Shown: positions 15,395 through 26,579, numbered from the stretch's first letter. The stretch is 64,000 nt of DNA from Paucibacter sp. TC2R-5 (GCF_025717605.1 NZ_JAJIRQ010000006.1:192015-256014), one strand, 5' to 3'. Numbers and translations: made by a program. The notes: generated by a model from the letters alone, not told the origin.

Positions 15395-16051
15395 ATGGGT
15401 CTGTCGGCTTCATCTCCGGAAATCTCGTCGAGTTGACTACCTTCTCGCCAGAGAAGGGAGACGATCATGTGCTTCCCAAATGTGAAGGCGATTGCGAGGA
15501 ATTGCTGTTCGTCCGCAATGACGAAGACTTCCAGTTCCCTGTATGGACGCTTTGAGGCAACTCTGCGAGCGACCAACGCTCCTGGCCTGGTTTCGGGCTT
15601 CTTCCTCCACCGAGATCTTCCGCGCCAGGAGATCGATGTGGAGATCACCGGTAACCGTCCAGACCAGATGCTGGCCAATGTCTACGTCAACCCAGGCTGC
15701 GATGGCGCGAAGTTTGACTATGGTTACCGGGGGACGCCGTTTGCCATCGAGCTCGGGTTCGACGCCTCCGAGGCGTTCCACACCTACGCAATTGAGTGGG
15801 CGCCCGACGATATCCGATGGTTTGTCGACGATCGCCTTGTGCATCGGAGAGTGCTCTGGGACCCTACGCCGATTCCCAATCTTCCCATGACGCTGCATGT
15901 CAACACCTAGCCGACACGGTCCGAGGAGCTTGCAGGAAGACTTGTGCGCGAGTCTCTACCGGCTATCGCTGCGGTTCGGCGAATCGCGGTGGAAGCGAAC
16001 AGCACCGACACGCAGGGCGAAGCCGTCTCGATCAGGGAAGAGTTGGGTTGA
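15395..16051 (+). pseudogene. Broken GH16-family glycosidase (beta-glucanase-like)
   Basis: Part of a glycoside hydrolase family 16 domain is visible, including the catalytic signature EIDVEITG and the following LANVYVNPG and IEWAPDDIRWFVDDRLVHRR segments, typical of GH16 enzymes linked to extracellular polysaccharide in betaproteobacteria. The gene is broken twice. The upstream frame (GFISGNLVELTTFSPEKG) does not join the downstream one (SSSLYGRFEATLRATNAPG) near 15540. A TAG at 15908-15910 replaces the expected Trp of the HVNTWPTRS motif, after which the frame continues to 16051. No start or signal peptide is preserved. Confidence 0.75.
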
Positions 16052-17004
16052 CTGGTCAATACGGCGCAAGAAGGATAGTCGACATCCTAGCGAGATGGAC
16101 CTGCTCATCGGGATGCCCATGCGAGGGAGGGAACCCTATTGATCAAGCAGAGTCGGGGACGCTCGCGCGTTGATCAGCCGCGCGCATCGATGATTTGCTC
16201 CATTTGGAGGCATCACCGCCTGAGGGAGCCCCCTCGACGCGCCCTGACCTCCCAGGGGCCGCTTTCAGCCGAATGCCAAAATTCGCTGGATTTCGGGTAA
16301 GCAGCGCTTGCTGACGGTCCCTGGCGTCTGCCGGGAAGCTGTCGTTCGGCCTTCACAGGCAATGGCGACTCGGTCCCTCAGGTCGCATTGTGTCGGCGCT
16401 CGATCTGAGTATTGAGGTGCATGCAGTGCTGCTTGATCTCGTCTGGCCTTTGATACCCCTGCTCAACGAAGGCCGCCATGTTGATCAGCAACTGCGCGGC
16501 GTACCGGCTCAATTCGGCCACATAAAGTTCTGTGACGTGGGTTCTCGACCCGCGGTAGACGGCCTGTGATCGCAGCCCGGACAGATCCGTAACTCGCCCT
16601 TTACTTTCGCGTAGTCATCCTGCGGCACGAACTCGTAATGCCGCAGTTTTACGCATGTATGCGTAAAACTGCAAATCGCAAGGCACCGCGCCTGCAGTCA
16701 ACATTTTGGTCAATTGCACGCGCTGTATCCAAGGTGCGCTTTGATTGCCATCTGTGGTGCCCGGATTTTCGGTTCAACGCCAAATGTGTAAGAAGCCCGA
16801 ATGCCAAGGAGACTGCCCACCGCGGATGAATTTCTTCCTTTGGAACCATGAGTGTCCCAAAAGTACTGTAGGAAATCGCAACAATCTCCAACTTCCATGG
16901 TGGCGGCCATCACGTAGGCCGAACTTGATGGCAACTCTCAGCCTGAAGCGACACGCTTGCGGTGCCCGGCGGAATAGCAGCATTACTTTCTATCTGCCCA
17001 AGCG
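16052..17004. other. Decayed intergenic stretch without a supported gene
   Basis: Only short frames without recognised families are present. The best is on the minus strand at about 16376-16600 (SQAVYRGSRTHVTELYVAEL), which lacks a start. Apart from the palindrome at 16643-16672, nothing could be identified. The stretch looks like remnants between two mobile or defence blocks. Confidence 0.5.
16643..16672. repeat. Long palindrome, possible operator
   Basis: GCAGTTTTACGCAT and ATGCGTAAAACTGC are perfect 14-bp inverted arms separated by two bases. The arms are too symmetrical and T-poor at the end for a terminator. A dimeric repressor operator is the natural reading, but no intact regulator gene lies beside it. 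Confidence 0.75.
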
Positions 17005-17472
17005 CTACTTCTTCTTGGCACCACGGCGCGCGATGGCGGCGTTCATGTCTTCGATGGAGACTTGCTTAGCAGGCCGCCCAAACATGCCTTTGAGGCTCTT
17101 AACCTCGGCCAGCCACTTGAACGAGTCTCGCTCCTGGACAGGCATTTTCTCTACCTCGCGCATGAAGTCTTCACTAGCATGTCCGCCAGCCATCATCAGG
17201 ATGGACATGACTTTGCCAAGCCCATCGGGACTCCGTGCGGCCTCCTCTGGACAGACTCCATCGAGCTGAGCATTTGGTGCCACCAGCCAGTCCCGCACCT
17301 GATCCCATGATTGGAAAGCAGCAAATGCAGCCTGATCCAACGCCGTCAAGCGCACATAGTCTGGGCTGCCGAACTCGCGACCCACCGGTGCCATGTCTAG
17401 CCAAGCCCTATCTTCGTCAGCAGCCGGCTGCTGCGGCCTCGACGTGTTTTCAGGGTCAATGTACTTGGGCAT
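17005..17472 (-). CDS. Protein with Xre/MbcA/ParS-like (antitoxin-type) domain
   Basis: From ATG 17472 the gene encodes 155 residues. The centre, WDQVRDWLVAPNAQLDGVCP followed by EEAARSPDGLGKVMSIL, fits the Xre/MbcA/ParS toxin-binding domain pattern of a W-x-W/L helix, then PN-x-x-L and a later small-Gly-x-x-V helix. The C-terminus, SIEDMNAAIARRGAKKK, looks like the tail of many short antitoxins. The frame is open upstream to a GTG at 17796, which would give 263 residues, but that part has no recognised features and neither start has a clear ribosome site. No RES-type toxin lies beside it. It diverges from the NACHT gene at 17901, so it could be its regulator; this is inference. Confidence 0.6.
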   Translation of the reverse strand: MPKYIDPENTSRPQQPAADEDRAWLDMAPVGREFGSPDYVRLTALDQAAFAAFQSWDQVRDWLVAPNAQLDGVCPEEAARSPDGLGKVMSILMMAGGHASEDFMREVEKMPVQERDSFKWLAEVKSLKGMFGRPAKQVSIEDMNAAIARRGAKKK

Positions 17473-17900
17473 AATTTCAATGTTACTCGCACAAAACTGC
17501 AGATGGCTACGCCGAATGCAGCCATCAGGGATGTCGGAGGTCCATCTAGCGGACCACTGGATGGCGGTTTTGCAGCGAATGTGGTCTTTCGCTCCATCGA
17601 GTTCGACGCCTGAAAGCTGCCCTTCGTCAAGCAAGGAAGCCGTGGAACTCGCTATGCTGGAAAGGCCACGTGCTTCACTAATCACCGGCTGGTGGAGCCC
17701 ATCGGCTTCATCCCAGAGGCTGAAGCTAACGTGGACTACCATCGGCAAGTCGCTGGTAAGGCCATGCCGGTCTGACTCACACCAACTGAACCTCACGAAA
17801 GTCGGTGCGACTCATGCTGCTCCGGCAGAGGCCTCGTGCGGATTGGCTACATGTTCACCCCTAGTCTCATCACTAAAGCTTGAGAAGCTTCCGTAAGCAA

Positions 17901-20900
17901 ATGCCCGAAATTTTCACGCTTGCGAATGCAGCGAAGGTCGCTGGCCTGCTAAAGGGCTTTGTGGTTGATGCATACCGCAAACGGCGTGCCGCTTCGAGAG
18001 CTGCAGAAGGCAGTCCGCTATCGGATAACGCGTCACTACCTGACTTGGTTCGTCGCGAGGTCGAGAAGTTTGCGAAGGCTCCGACAGCCCCGGGCATGAA
18101 CGAGCGCGACGTTTTGCGGTGGGCGACATCCGTAGACAGCATTGAGCTCATTTGCGGGGTGATGCTTGCCCGGGCAGGCGGCGCACCTGGTCTCGCCGAA
18201 GCTGATATGCAAAACTTGGCCGGCCGCTATGAGAAGGCAACGGGCGAACGGCGCGAATTGGCGGCCGGCGCAATCAGGCTCCTGGTAGACCACGTTTGGG
18301 GTCAGCTTTCTGCCTCCCATTCTGCAACTTTTAGCCTTGCGCTTGAGGCACGGCACTCCGCTGACTTGCGGCGGCTGCTCCGTCCCGCCGACACAGCACC
18401 ACTTGCAGGTGACTGGGCACGTTTACGCGGCCTGGCTCTCGGTCTCGTCGACGCGGGAAAGTCGGCATGGCGTATGCCCGCATTCCTCGCGCCATTGTCC
18501 CTTGAGTTGTTTGAAAGGAAGTCAGAGAGCCGTGATCAGACACCCATCACTACCTCAGCCATCCTGGGCTTCGTTCGAAAGGGCGAGCGTCTGATATTTT
18601 TTGGGGAAGGCGGTATCGGAAAGACGACCTACCTGCTGCACCTTGCAGAAGCTGCTCTGGCTGAAAAGTCGCAGCCCATCCCCATCCCTATCTACATCGA
18701 TGCGGCAATGTGGGCGCGCTCCGCAGTTGGCTTCATGGACTACGTGGCCGCCCGGCCGGCAGGGCAAGCGCAAGGAGTCTCCGCAGGAGAACTGGTTCAG
18801 CATGCAAAGGCTGGCAACATGTTTTTGCTGATTAACGGATGGAACGAACTCCCGGATGCACGGAGGGCGGACGCCTCGATAGCTCTCACGGAGTTGCTCA
18901 GTCAAGCACCGGCTATGGCGGTGGTTGTCACTTCGAGAACAGAGCGCGATGCGCCTGCCTTTGAAAAAGTCCGCCGCGTTGCAGTGCGCGGGATTTCCTG
19001 GCGGGGCCAGCGCGCGGTCATCCGGGAAGAGCTTGGCGAAGGTGCCGGCCCATTGATTGGCCAGTTGGCCTCGGACGCAGTGCTTCGTGGGGCGGCGCGA
19101 AGCCCCCTCGTGCTTCGCGGCCTGCTTGCGCAGGCCCGCACCCAAGCACCGGCGTCCTCGTCAATGTGGTCTGTGCTTGAAGCAGTCGTTGACGAGCTTG
19201 AGCGGCTAGGAACGCGGGGTAGCACGCTCCAGGAACCTCCGACTTTCGGCCTTCATCGCGTCTTCCTTGAGGAGTTGGCATGCCGGCTTACCGAAATGCG
19301 GACGACAACGCTGAATCCGATCGATGCGATGCAGGCGATTGAAGACGTTTGTCGCATGCCCGCGAGCAAATTTTTCATCGGTGGGAGCGTGCCAGCACCG
19401 GCCACCATTTTGCGAGCGCTTGGAAGTCAGCATGTCTTGCATATCGACGATGAGGTTGTCCGCTTCTCTCACCATCGCTTGCAGGAATACTTTGCAGCGA
19501 GGCGTGTTGCCGAGGTCAACTTCGACGCTACCGATAGTCGTGCTTGGCTCATCGCTGCAATGAATCAACCGGCGTGGCATGAGGCGATTCGTCTCGTGGC
19601 CGAGCATTGGTCTAGTGGCGAACAGAGCCGACGCGGGAGAGTCGAGTTGGTCCGGGCCGCCGTCGAGCTGTCGTTGCCATATGCGTGCGAACTAATTGGT
19701 TTGGCAGCGTTCTCCGAGACCGATGACAAGGCGCTGCATGAGGAAGTTGTTTTCCGCGTCAATGCGCTTGCTGCGTCAGAAATTCCTACCGTCCGTCGAA
19801 CGGGCATCGAATGCCAGGCCACGTCTCGCCTACCTCGTTTCGAGAGCTCTGTGTTTGAAGCGTTGTATCGCAGCTTGTCGGACAACATTGACGAAGAATC
19901 CTTTGACACATTGAGCGTTCTCGCATCTCAGTTTTCTACGGCGCAGATGGCCCAGAGCGTGGACTGGCCAACAGAGAGTCGTCTGCGCCTGCTTGACAGG
20001 CTGTCTGAAGACAAAAGAAATTTCGCCTACGTTGTCCATGTGGCGACTGCAGAAGTAAACAATGAGTTGAGGGGTAGTGCGCTCCACCTGCTGTTCTGGC
20101 TGTCGCCGGACACGGACTCTGCGCTCGATGCTTGGCTTGGTGCGCCGGAGCAGCTTCAGGCAGAGTTCTCTCACGTTGACGACTTGCACGAGGCTGCGGA
20201 CGCAAGCGACAGGTTGGCCGAGGTATCCCTGCGCGTAGAGCAGTTAATGCGGCTCGATTTGCCAGCCAAGCAGTTGATGCAGTTCGCAACGCACTTTCCA
20301 GAGGTAGCCGACAGTCGGGCGATTGAGTTGGCCATCCACGAGCTGGCGGAGGTCTCGAAGGACAGATGGGCAAACGCAAGCGGCATCCTTGAACTTCTTG
20401 AACTTCGAGAACCAGGGCGCGCGCTGCGCATGCTGCACGAACTGCTTTCATCGGAACAGCCGCTTGTGCCAGTTTGGATGACGGCCTTCATGGCCCAGCG
20501 TTCGGACGCAGACAAAGAAGACGTGTTTGCTACCGTCTGGCACCAAGTGCTTGCTGGAAAAGCGAGCAGGCTGAGCTCAGAGAACCTTGCAAGCTATGCC
20601 TCTCCACAGCAGGTTCGAGTTGCCGTGGAAATGTGGTTGGCGGATTCGGCTGCACGACGCGATAGCGAAGACAACGTGGAAGAGGCCCGAAGAGATGGAG
20701 TGCGCCACTTCGTCCATGGATTCCCGATGCCAATGCTGCTGGGTGTGGTCTGTGAACGCGCTCCGTCGTGCGATGCCGCGTCAGCGTTAGTCCTTGCCGA
20801 CCTTCTGGTATCCAAGCTAAGGCCGGAGAACACGATTCAAGGAATGGTCTATCCCGTATTCGTCCCAGACTTGGCTGGCGTCCAGCCGTTGTTGGACGCG

Positions 20901-22523
20901 TTCGTTGGCATGCGCGCTGCCTCAGACAGGAAGGCGCATGACTTGAGCATCAGCCTTGCCGAGCTTGTGAGCTACGTCGATGCAGAGAGATGCAAGCTCC
21001 TAATTTTAGAAGCTCTTGATATCCACTTGACGGCCTGGGCGACCTATCGCGCCGAACGTGAGGCGTGGGCCGCTCGGCCTACTGGCCCTCAGCCTATGAA
21101 CCCTCAGCAGGGCAATTTGCCCGCTGCGTTGGCTAGCTGCGGCTTTGGCATCACCCAGGAATTGCTCGGAAGGTTGAAGGGCGCTGCTGACATTGATGTC
21201 GTCTTAAGCGCTCTACTGCAGCTGGCGACTGGGCCCTGGCAGGCGCGGCAGCCCCGACGTTACTGGGGAAGCGTTTCCGCAGCGCTGGGGGACGAAAGGC
21301 GTGCTGCCGGTCGGGTGCTCCTCCAGCCAGATTCCGAGCACCAACTAGAGACCGATGCCATGGCAATCTCAGTTGGCGCCTTGCTTGACGACGCTCTGAG
21401 CCGGGCTCAGGTCGAGCGCGAGAAGCTTGGGGACAAATGGGCACCCTTTAGGACTGGTGGGCTCGGCAGGTTCACGACTCGGGTGGCGCTATTTCCGAGC
21501 CTTGAGGTGCTGGCACCAGTGCTTAGAGTTCTGAACAGCGGAATGCTGGACAAGTATGGATTTAAGGATGCAGTCCAAGCCTTGATGAACCAGGGGTGGC
21601 AGTTCGAGGACTCGGCAGTCTTCGCGCAGCTTGAGATACTGCTCGACACCGAGTTCTCAGAGCCCTGGCATCAACAGAGCGAATGGTTCACGCTCGGCGA
21701 GCTCACTCGACTGGCTTTCATGGCTCGACCGCCACTGAAACGGCGGCACGATTTGGCGACCTATATCGGACGATGGCGTCGGCATGGTCACACATCTCAG
21801 TTCGTGGAGATGCTCGGCGAATGCTGTCCGGAAGACTTGCTCGACCTGCTTGTTGAACTCGAACGCGCGAAGGAGGTGCCGACCGACCGTGATATGGGAA
21901 TGGCGATGGCTAAGGCGGCTGTTACATCATTGGCCTCTGGGGGAGACTTCAAGCGATTTCTTGCGCTGATTTCAGACGGGACATTTCTTCGCTGGGTTCG
22001 TGACGATTGGAGCCTGAAAGGATTGGCGCCGGCGATTGCTGCGGCAATCGGCGGCGGCCCAGAACGCAGCGAAGCCTTTTTGGGTGCATGCGCAGAGTTG
22101 CGGTCGTTCAATGGCGACCAACTAGCATGTTCCGTAATGAAGGAGGCCAAACTCGAAGATGAGGTCCAGTCTCGCTATTGCCTCGCTGCAGCGCAGGATG
22201 GGCGTTGTGGTAGCGCTGATACGCCAGCCTATCGGCGGCTCTATGGAATGTTCCGAGAAGCGGTTCCATTAGGCGGAAACATGTTTGAGGACCGCCCGCG
22301 CGCCAGTAATGTTTTACGAGCTGAGCTGTATGGCATTGCCAAGCGAGCCGATGCAATGGCGCTTATCGCTCGACGACTTCTCGCAAGTGTGGAGAACTCT
22401 CGACGAAGAGAGCGGCGCCCAGATGCGGAACTCCTGCACCCAGTAGACCCTCGCGATGGAGAATGGACGAGGGTGTTGCTCTTGCCGACGTCAGCAGAGA
22501 CCGCAGTCTTGCCGACAGCCTGA
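17901..22523 (+). CDS. NACHT-type STAND NTPase, probable anti-phage sensor
   Basis: This 1540-residue protein consists of an N-terminal unassigned helical domain (1-200), an NTPase core and a very long helical-repeat C-terminus (about 550-1540). The P-loop GEGGIGKTT is at residues 235-243. The Walker B strand reads FLLINGWNEL at 308-317. A sensor-like VVVTSR follows, and FSHHRLQEYFAA at 522-533 matches the end of the NACHT winged-helix region. This layout is that of bacterial NACHT/STAND proteins which sense a phage product through C-terminal repeats and activate an N-terminal or partner effector. The usual Walker B aspartates are Asn here (N312, N315), while E316 is kept. The ATG at 17901 is chosen; a TTG at 17880 is possible. 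It is followed 29 bases later by a second gene. Confidence 0.82.
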   Translation: MPEIFTLANAAKVAGLLKGFVVDAYRKRRAASRAAEGSPLSDNASLPDLVRREVEKFAKAPTAPGMNERDVLRWATSVDSIELICGVMLARAGGAPGLAEADMQNLAGRYEKATGERRELAAGAIRLLVDHVWGQLSASHSATFSLALEARHSADLRRLLRPADTAPLAGDWARLRGLALGLVDAGKSAWRMPAFLAPLSLELFERKSESRDQTPITTSAILGFVRKGERLIFFGEGGIGKTTYLLHLAEAALAEKSQPIPIPIYIDAAMWARSAVGFMDYVAARPAGQAQGVSAGELVQHAKAGNMFLLINGWNELPDARRADASIALTELLSQAPAMAVVVTSRTERDAPAFEKVRRVAVRGISWRGQRAVIREELGEGAGPLIGQLASDAVLRGAARSPLVLRGLLAQARTQAPASSSMWSVLEAVVDELERLGTRGSTLQEPPTFGLHRVFLEELACRLTEMRTTTLNPIDAMQAIEDVCRMPASKFFIGGSVPAPATILRALGSQHVLHIDDEVVRFSHHRLQEYFAARRVAEVNFDATDSRAWLIAAMNQPAWHEAIRLVAEHWSSGEQSRRGRVELVRAAVELSLPYACELIGLAAFSETDDKALHEEVVFRVNALAASEIPTVRRTGIECQATSRLPRFESSVFEALYRSLSDNIDEESFDTLSVLASQFSTAQMAQSVDWPTESRLRLLDRLSEDKRNFAYVVHVATAEVNNELRGSALHLLFWLSPDTDSALDAWLGAPEQLQAEFSHVDDLHEAADASDRLAEVSLRVEQLMRLDLPAKQLMQFATHFPEVADSRAIELAIHELAEVSKDRWANASGILELLELREPGRALRMLHELLSSEQPLVPVWMTAFMAQRSDADKEDVFATVWHQVLAGKASRLSSENLASYASPQQVRVAVEMWLADSAARRDSEDNVEEARRDGVRHFVHGFPMPMLLGVVCERAPSCDAASALVLADLLVSKLRPENTIQGMVYPVFVPDLAGVQPLLDAFVGMRAASDRKAHDLSISLAELVSYVDAERCKLLILEALDIHLTAWATYRAEREAWAARPTGPQPMNPQQGNLPAALASCGFGITQELLGRLKGAADIDVVLSALLQLATGPWQARQPRRYWGSVSAALGDERRAAGRVLLQPDSEHQLETDAMAISVGALLDDALSRAQVEREKLGDKWAPFRTGGLGRFTTRVALFPSLEVLAPVLRVLNSGMLDKYGFKDAVQALMNQGWQFEDSAVFAQLEILLDTEFSEPWHQQSEWFTLGELTRLAFMARPPLKRRHDLATYIGRWRRHGHTSQFVEMLGECCPEDLLDLLVELERAKEVPTDRDMGMAMAKAAVTSLASGGDFKRFLALISDGTFLRWVRDDWSLKGLAPAIAAAIGGGPERSEAFLGACAELRSFNGDQLACSVMKEAKLEDEVQSRYCLAAAQDGRCGSADTPAYRRLYGMFREAVPLGGNMFEDRPRASNVLRAELYGIAKRADAMALIARRLLASVENSRRRERRPDAELLHPVDPRDGEWTRVLLLPTSAETAVLPTA

Positions 22524-22552
22524 GGCGAAGGCGGAATTCCTCCTGCTCACCG

Positions 22553-23680
22553 ATGAACTCTACAGAACGACCGACAGCAACTCAGTCCGACAGTCCCATT
22601 GGCGCTCGACGCGAACCTGCTAATGGATGGACGGCAGTGCGAACTGCACACCTTCCGGGCGGTTTCCGAGCGTTCAATGGCCTCGAGCCCACGGTGCATC
22701 TCTACCCGCCCGGACTGGACGGGCGGCATCTCTGGTTCAAGACCCGTGAGTTCGGAGCTCTATACGCAGATCTTGCGGCGAACGACCTCCTACCGATCGG
22801 CTTTGAGTTCATGTCGAACTCGCTTGAAGCAAAAGGCCTGGTGCCAAAGAACTGGCGAGCCTATCACCCATGGGGCAAAGGAAACATCTGGCCATGCGAC
22901 GACCAATCCGACCTGTGGTCGCAGATCGGCTACGCCGCCAGCAAGGAAGGCAACGCCGAGCTATGGGATGTAGCCCGTCGACTCTCTCATCAGTTGCGAG
23001 TCTGCGCCTGGCGTCTATACCAATTGTCGGACGCGTACCACTCGCAGCTCGAAGTTCGCATTGCCGGTAAGGACCTCAAGCCTGGCCTGCGTTTCGAGGA
23101 CGGTTTCACTTGGTTGGGATACCTTGCCATCCAGTCTTTCCTCGTTGATGCGTGCATCTTGAGGGACTATCTCGCGGAGTTCTTTGTCGCCTACGTCTGC
23201 CCTGCGGAGCACCGCCCCGCAGACCACATCGCGACCATGGCCGGCGCGAAGAAACATGTGCTGAACAAAGTGGCCTCCGCCGACCCACTTTTCGCTGAGC
23301 TATCGACGGCGACCGCCAAAGGGGGCTGGCTCTTTATCCTTGGCGCCTATCGGGACTTATGCGTTCACTGTGTTCCGTTGGCCAGATCCGATTCCAAGCT
23401 GTATGCCATCGGAACACCTTTCAATGTCAGAGGGGTCGAACCGCTGACTGGCATTGCTCTGCCCTTGCCGCAGGATCCGTCGGCTATCGCTTCAGCGCGA
23501 GCCTCACCGAAGCGGTCGGAGCGGCTGGCCGAGGAACTCAAGCTCTTGACAAGTGCAACGCGGGGCGAGGTTTCGACCATGGACGCCCTAATCTACTGCT
23601 ATTCAGCCCTAGACCAACTGACCCGACTGTCGACGAAACTGCAGCCGCACTCACCAACTGAGCCCCAGATATCAGCCTAG
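22553..23680 (+). CDS. Conserved partner of the NACHT protein, possible HEPN-like protein
   Basis: This soluble 375-residue protein is not assigned to a family by eye. It is mainly helical from residue 130 on, and contains YRDLCVHCVPL with R267-X4-H272, which fits the RX4-6H catalytic motif of HEPN ribonucleases. The motif sits late, after several helices, as in HEPN folds. The gene starts 29 bases after the NACHT stop on the same strand, and a 30-codon longer start at 22463 would overlap the NACHT gene, so the two are surely co-transcribed. If the motif is real, this could be the RNase effector triggered by the NACHT sensor; otherwise it is an unknown accessory protein. Confidence 0.6.
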   Translation: MNSTERPTATQSDSPIGARREPANGWTAVRTAHLPGGFRAFNGLEPTVHLYPPGLDGRHLWFKTREFGALYADLAANDLLPIGFEFMSNSLEAKGLVPKNWRAYHPWGKGNIWPCDDQSDLWSQIGYAASKEGNAELWDVARRLSHQLRVCAWRLYQLSDAYHSQLEVRIAGKDLKPGLRFEDGFTWLGYLAIQSFLVDACILRDYLAEFFVAYVCPAEHRPADHIATMAGAKKHVLNKVASADPLFAELSTATAKGGWLFILGAYRDLCVHCVPLARSDSKLYAIGTPFNVRGVEPLTGIALPLPQDPSAIASARASPKRSERLAEELKLLTSATRGEVSTMDALIYCYSALDQLTRLSTKLQPHSPTEPQISA

Positions 23681-23813
23681 AAGCGACACAACTCAAGATG
23701 ACTTCGACTGTGCGACGAATTCCGGCAAGCCATGGAGATCGGCGAACTAGCAAAAATGAACGAGTACCAAGGCTCCTTTCAAATCTGTATGGAAGAACCA
23801 ACCCATGAAGTAG

Positions 23814-23839
23814 ACGTCAGCAGCATTTGCTGCTGACGT
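23814..23839. repeat. Strong hairpin downstream of the NACHT operon
   Basis: ACGTCAGCAGCA (23814-23825) and TGCTGCTGACGT (23828-23839) are perfect 12-bp arms. No T-run follows on either strand, so it is not a standard intrinsic terminator. It could end the operon with Rho, or be a boundary palindrome of the accessory block. The rest of 23681-24068 holds no gene. Confidence 0.7.
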
Positions 23840-24068
23840 GCTCACCGTACCTAAGGCGCAAGATAACGAAGTAGCTCGTAGTTCATGTAGGCCTCGCTGA
23901 TGGAGCTCCGCCTGAAATCACCACTCCATCACACGCTTCGCCCACCATGAAGCCAAAGGAGATATCAAGCAAGCCCACAGTTCAGGACTGAACGAGAGAA
24001 ATTCAAGACTCGATGAGAATCGACAACACCCATTCACAAAAGACCAGAAGACAGTCGATGGGTGGGGC

Positions 24069-24130
24069 TTGAAAGCTTGGCACTCGCCCATATAATTCGA
24101 TTGCTAGCACTCAACTCAAGCGAGTGCTAA
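24069..24130 (+). promoter_or_regulatory. groESL sigma-70 promoter with CIRCE operator
   Basis: TTGAAA (24069-24074), 16 bases, then TATAAT (24091-24096) forms a strong promoter. The CIRCE element CTAGCACTC-N9-GAGTGCTAA spans 24104-24130, with one mismatch in the left arm. HrcA bound to CIRCE represses groESL until heat shock. Confidence 0.95.
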
Positions 24131-24247
24131 CGATTCAGCAGATCCGGCCCAGCCGGTCTGCGCGAATCTCGAATTGTCCCCATCGGGGTAGCCGGCTCCC
24201 CCGCCGAACGCCTCGACTCAAAGTGTCGAAACTCTCTAGGAGAAGTG

Positions 24248-24538
24248 ATGAATTTGCGTCCTCTGCACGATCGTGTGATCGTTAAACGTCTCGAGCAAGA
24301 AACCAAGACTGCCTCGGGCATCTTCATCCCTGACGCAGCGGCCGAAAAGCCCGATCAAGGCGAAGTGCTGGCCGTCGGTAACGGCAAGCGTAACGACCGT
24401 GGCGACCTGATCGCCCTGAACGTCAAGGTCGGTGACCGCGTTTTGTTCGGCAAGTACAGCGGCCAGACCGTCAAGATTGACGGCAACGAGCTCCTGGTCA
24501 TGCGCGAAGAAGACCTCTTCGCTGTGGTCGAGAAGTAA
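24248..24538 (+). CDS. groES: Co-chaperonin GroES
   Basis: This 96-residue protein forms the heptameric lid on the GroEL folding chamber. It opens [13 protein letters not shown], has the mobile loop around [16 protein letters not shown] that binds GroEL, and ends in [15 protein letters not shown]. The length is standard. The ATG at 24248 is five bases after AGGAG; a GTG just before it is less likely. Expressed from the CIRCE-controlled promoter, with groEL 181 bases downstream. Confidence 0.98.
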   Translation: MNLRPLHDRVIVKRLEQETKTASGIFIPDAAAEKPDQGEVLAVGNGKRNDRGDLIALNVKVGDRVLFGKYSGQTVKIDGNELLVMREEDLFAVVEK

Positions 24539-24566
24539 AGCTACTGCGCGACGCGCTGGCGTCCTT

Positions 24567-24625
24567 GGGCGAATGCTCGGAATCCTCACGTACAGGAAGT
24601 ACGTTCCGGTTCCTGCGCTTCGCCC
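24567..24625 (+). repeat. Large imperfect hairpin in the groES-groEL spacer
   Basis: GGGCGAA (24567-24573) pairs with TTCGCCC (24619-24625), and ACGTAC (24588-24593) with GTACGT (24599-24604), around a short AGGAA loop, with partial pairing between. It sits inside the transcript between groES and groEL, and may act as an mRNA processing or attenuation site, or be a small intergenic repeat element. Confidence 0.6.
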
Positions 24626-24671
24626 GCCTAGCCAGCACGCCGCTCGCTACGCTTTTCTTCCCAACAATTGA

Positions 24672-26372
<1,701 letters not shown>

Positions 26373-26413
26373 TGCCTGCCTTCAAAGCCGCAAGGCTTTG
26401 AGCTCAGCAAGCC

Positions 26414-26446
26414 AAAAGGGGCCGCAGCAATGTGGCCCCTTTTTCG
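26414..26446 (+). terminator. Intrinsic terminator of groESL
   Basis: AAAAGGGGCC, a ten-base loop, then GGCCCC followed by TTTTT. The stem and T-run lie 40 bases after the groEL stop. Confidence 0.9.
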
Positions 26447-26579
26447 TTTATCGCGAATGCGTTGAATAGTACCCACCGCAAGCGGCAGCACTCTGCGCCT
26501 GCGACTGATAATCGCCGGCTGAGGCCCAAGATTTGCTCGGCCCCATCTCTAGCCAACCCTGTGGGGTCCACGTCAATCC

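Noticed and set aside
16376..16600. Possible small gene fragment with SQAVYRGSRTHVTELYVAEL
   Set aside because: No start codon in frame after an upstream stop, and no recognised family.
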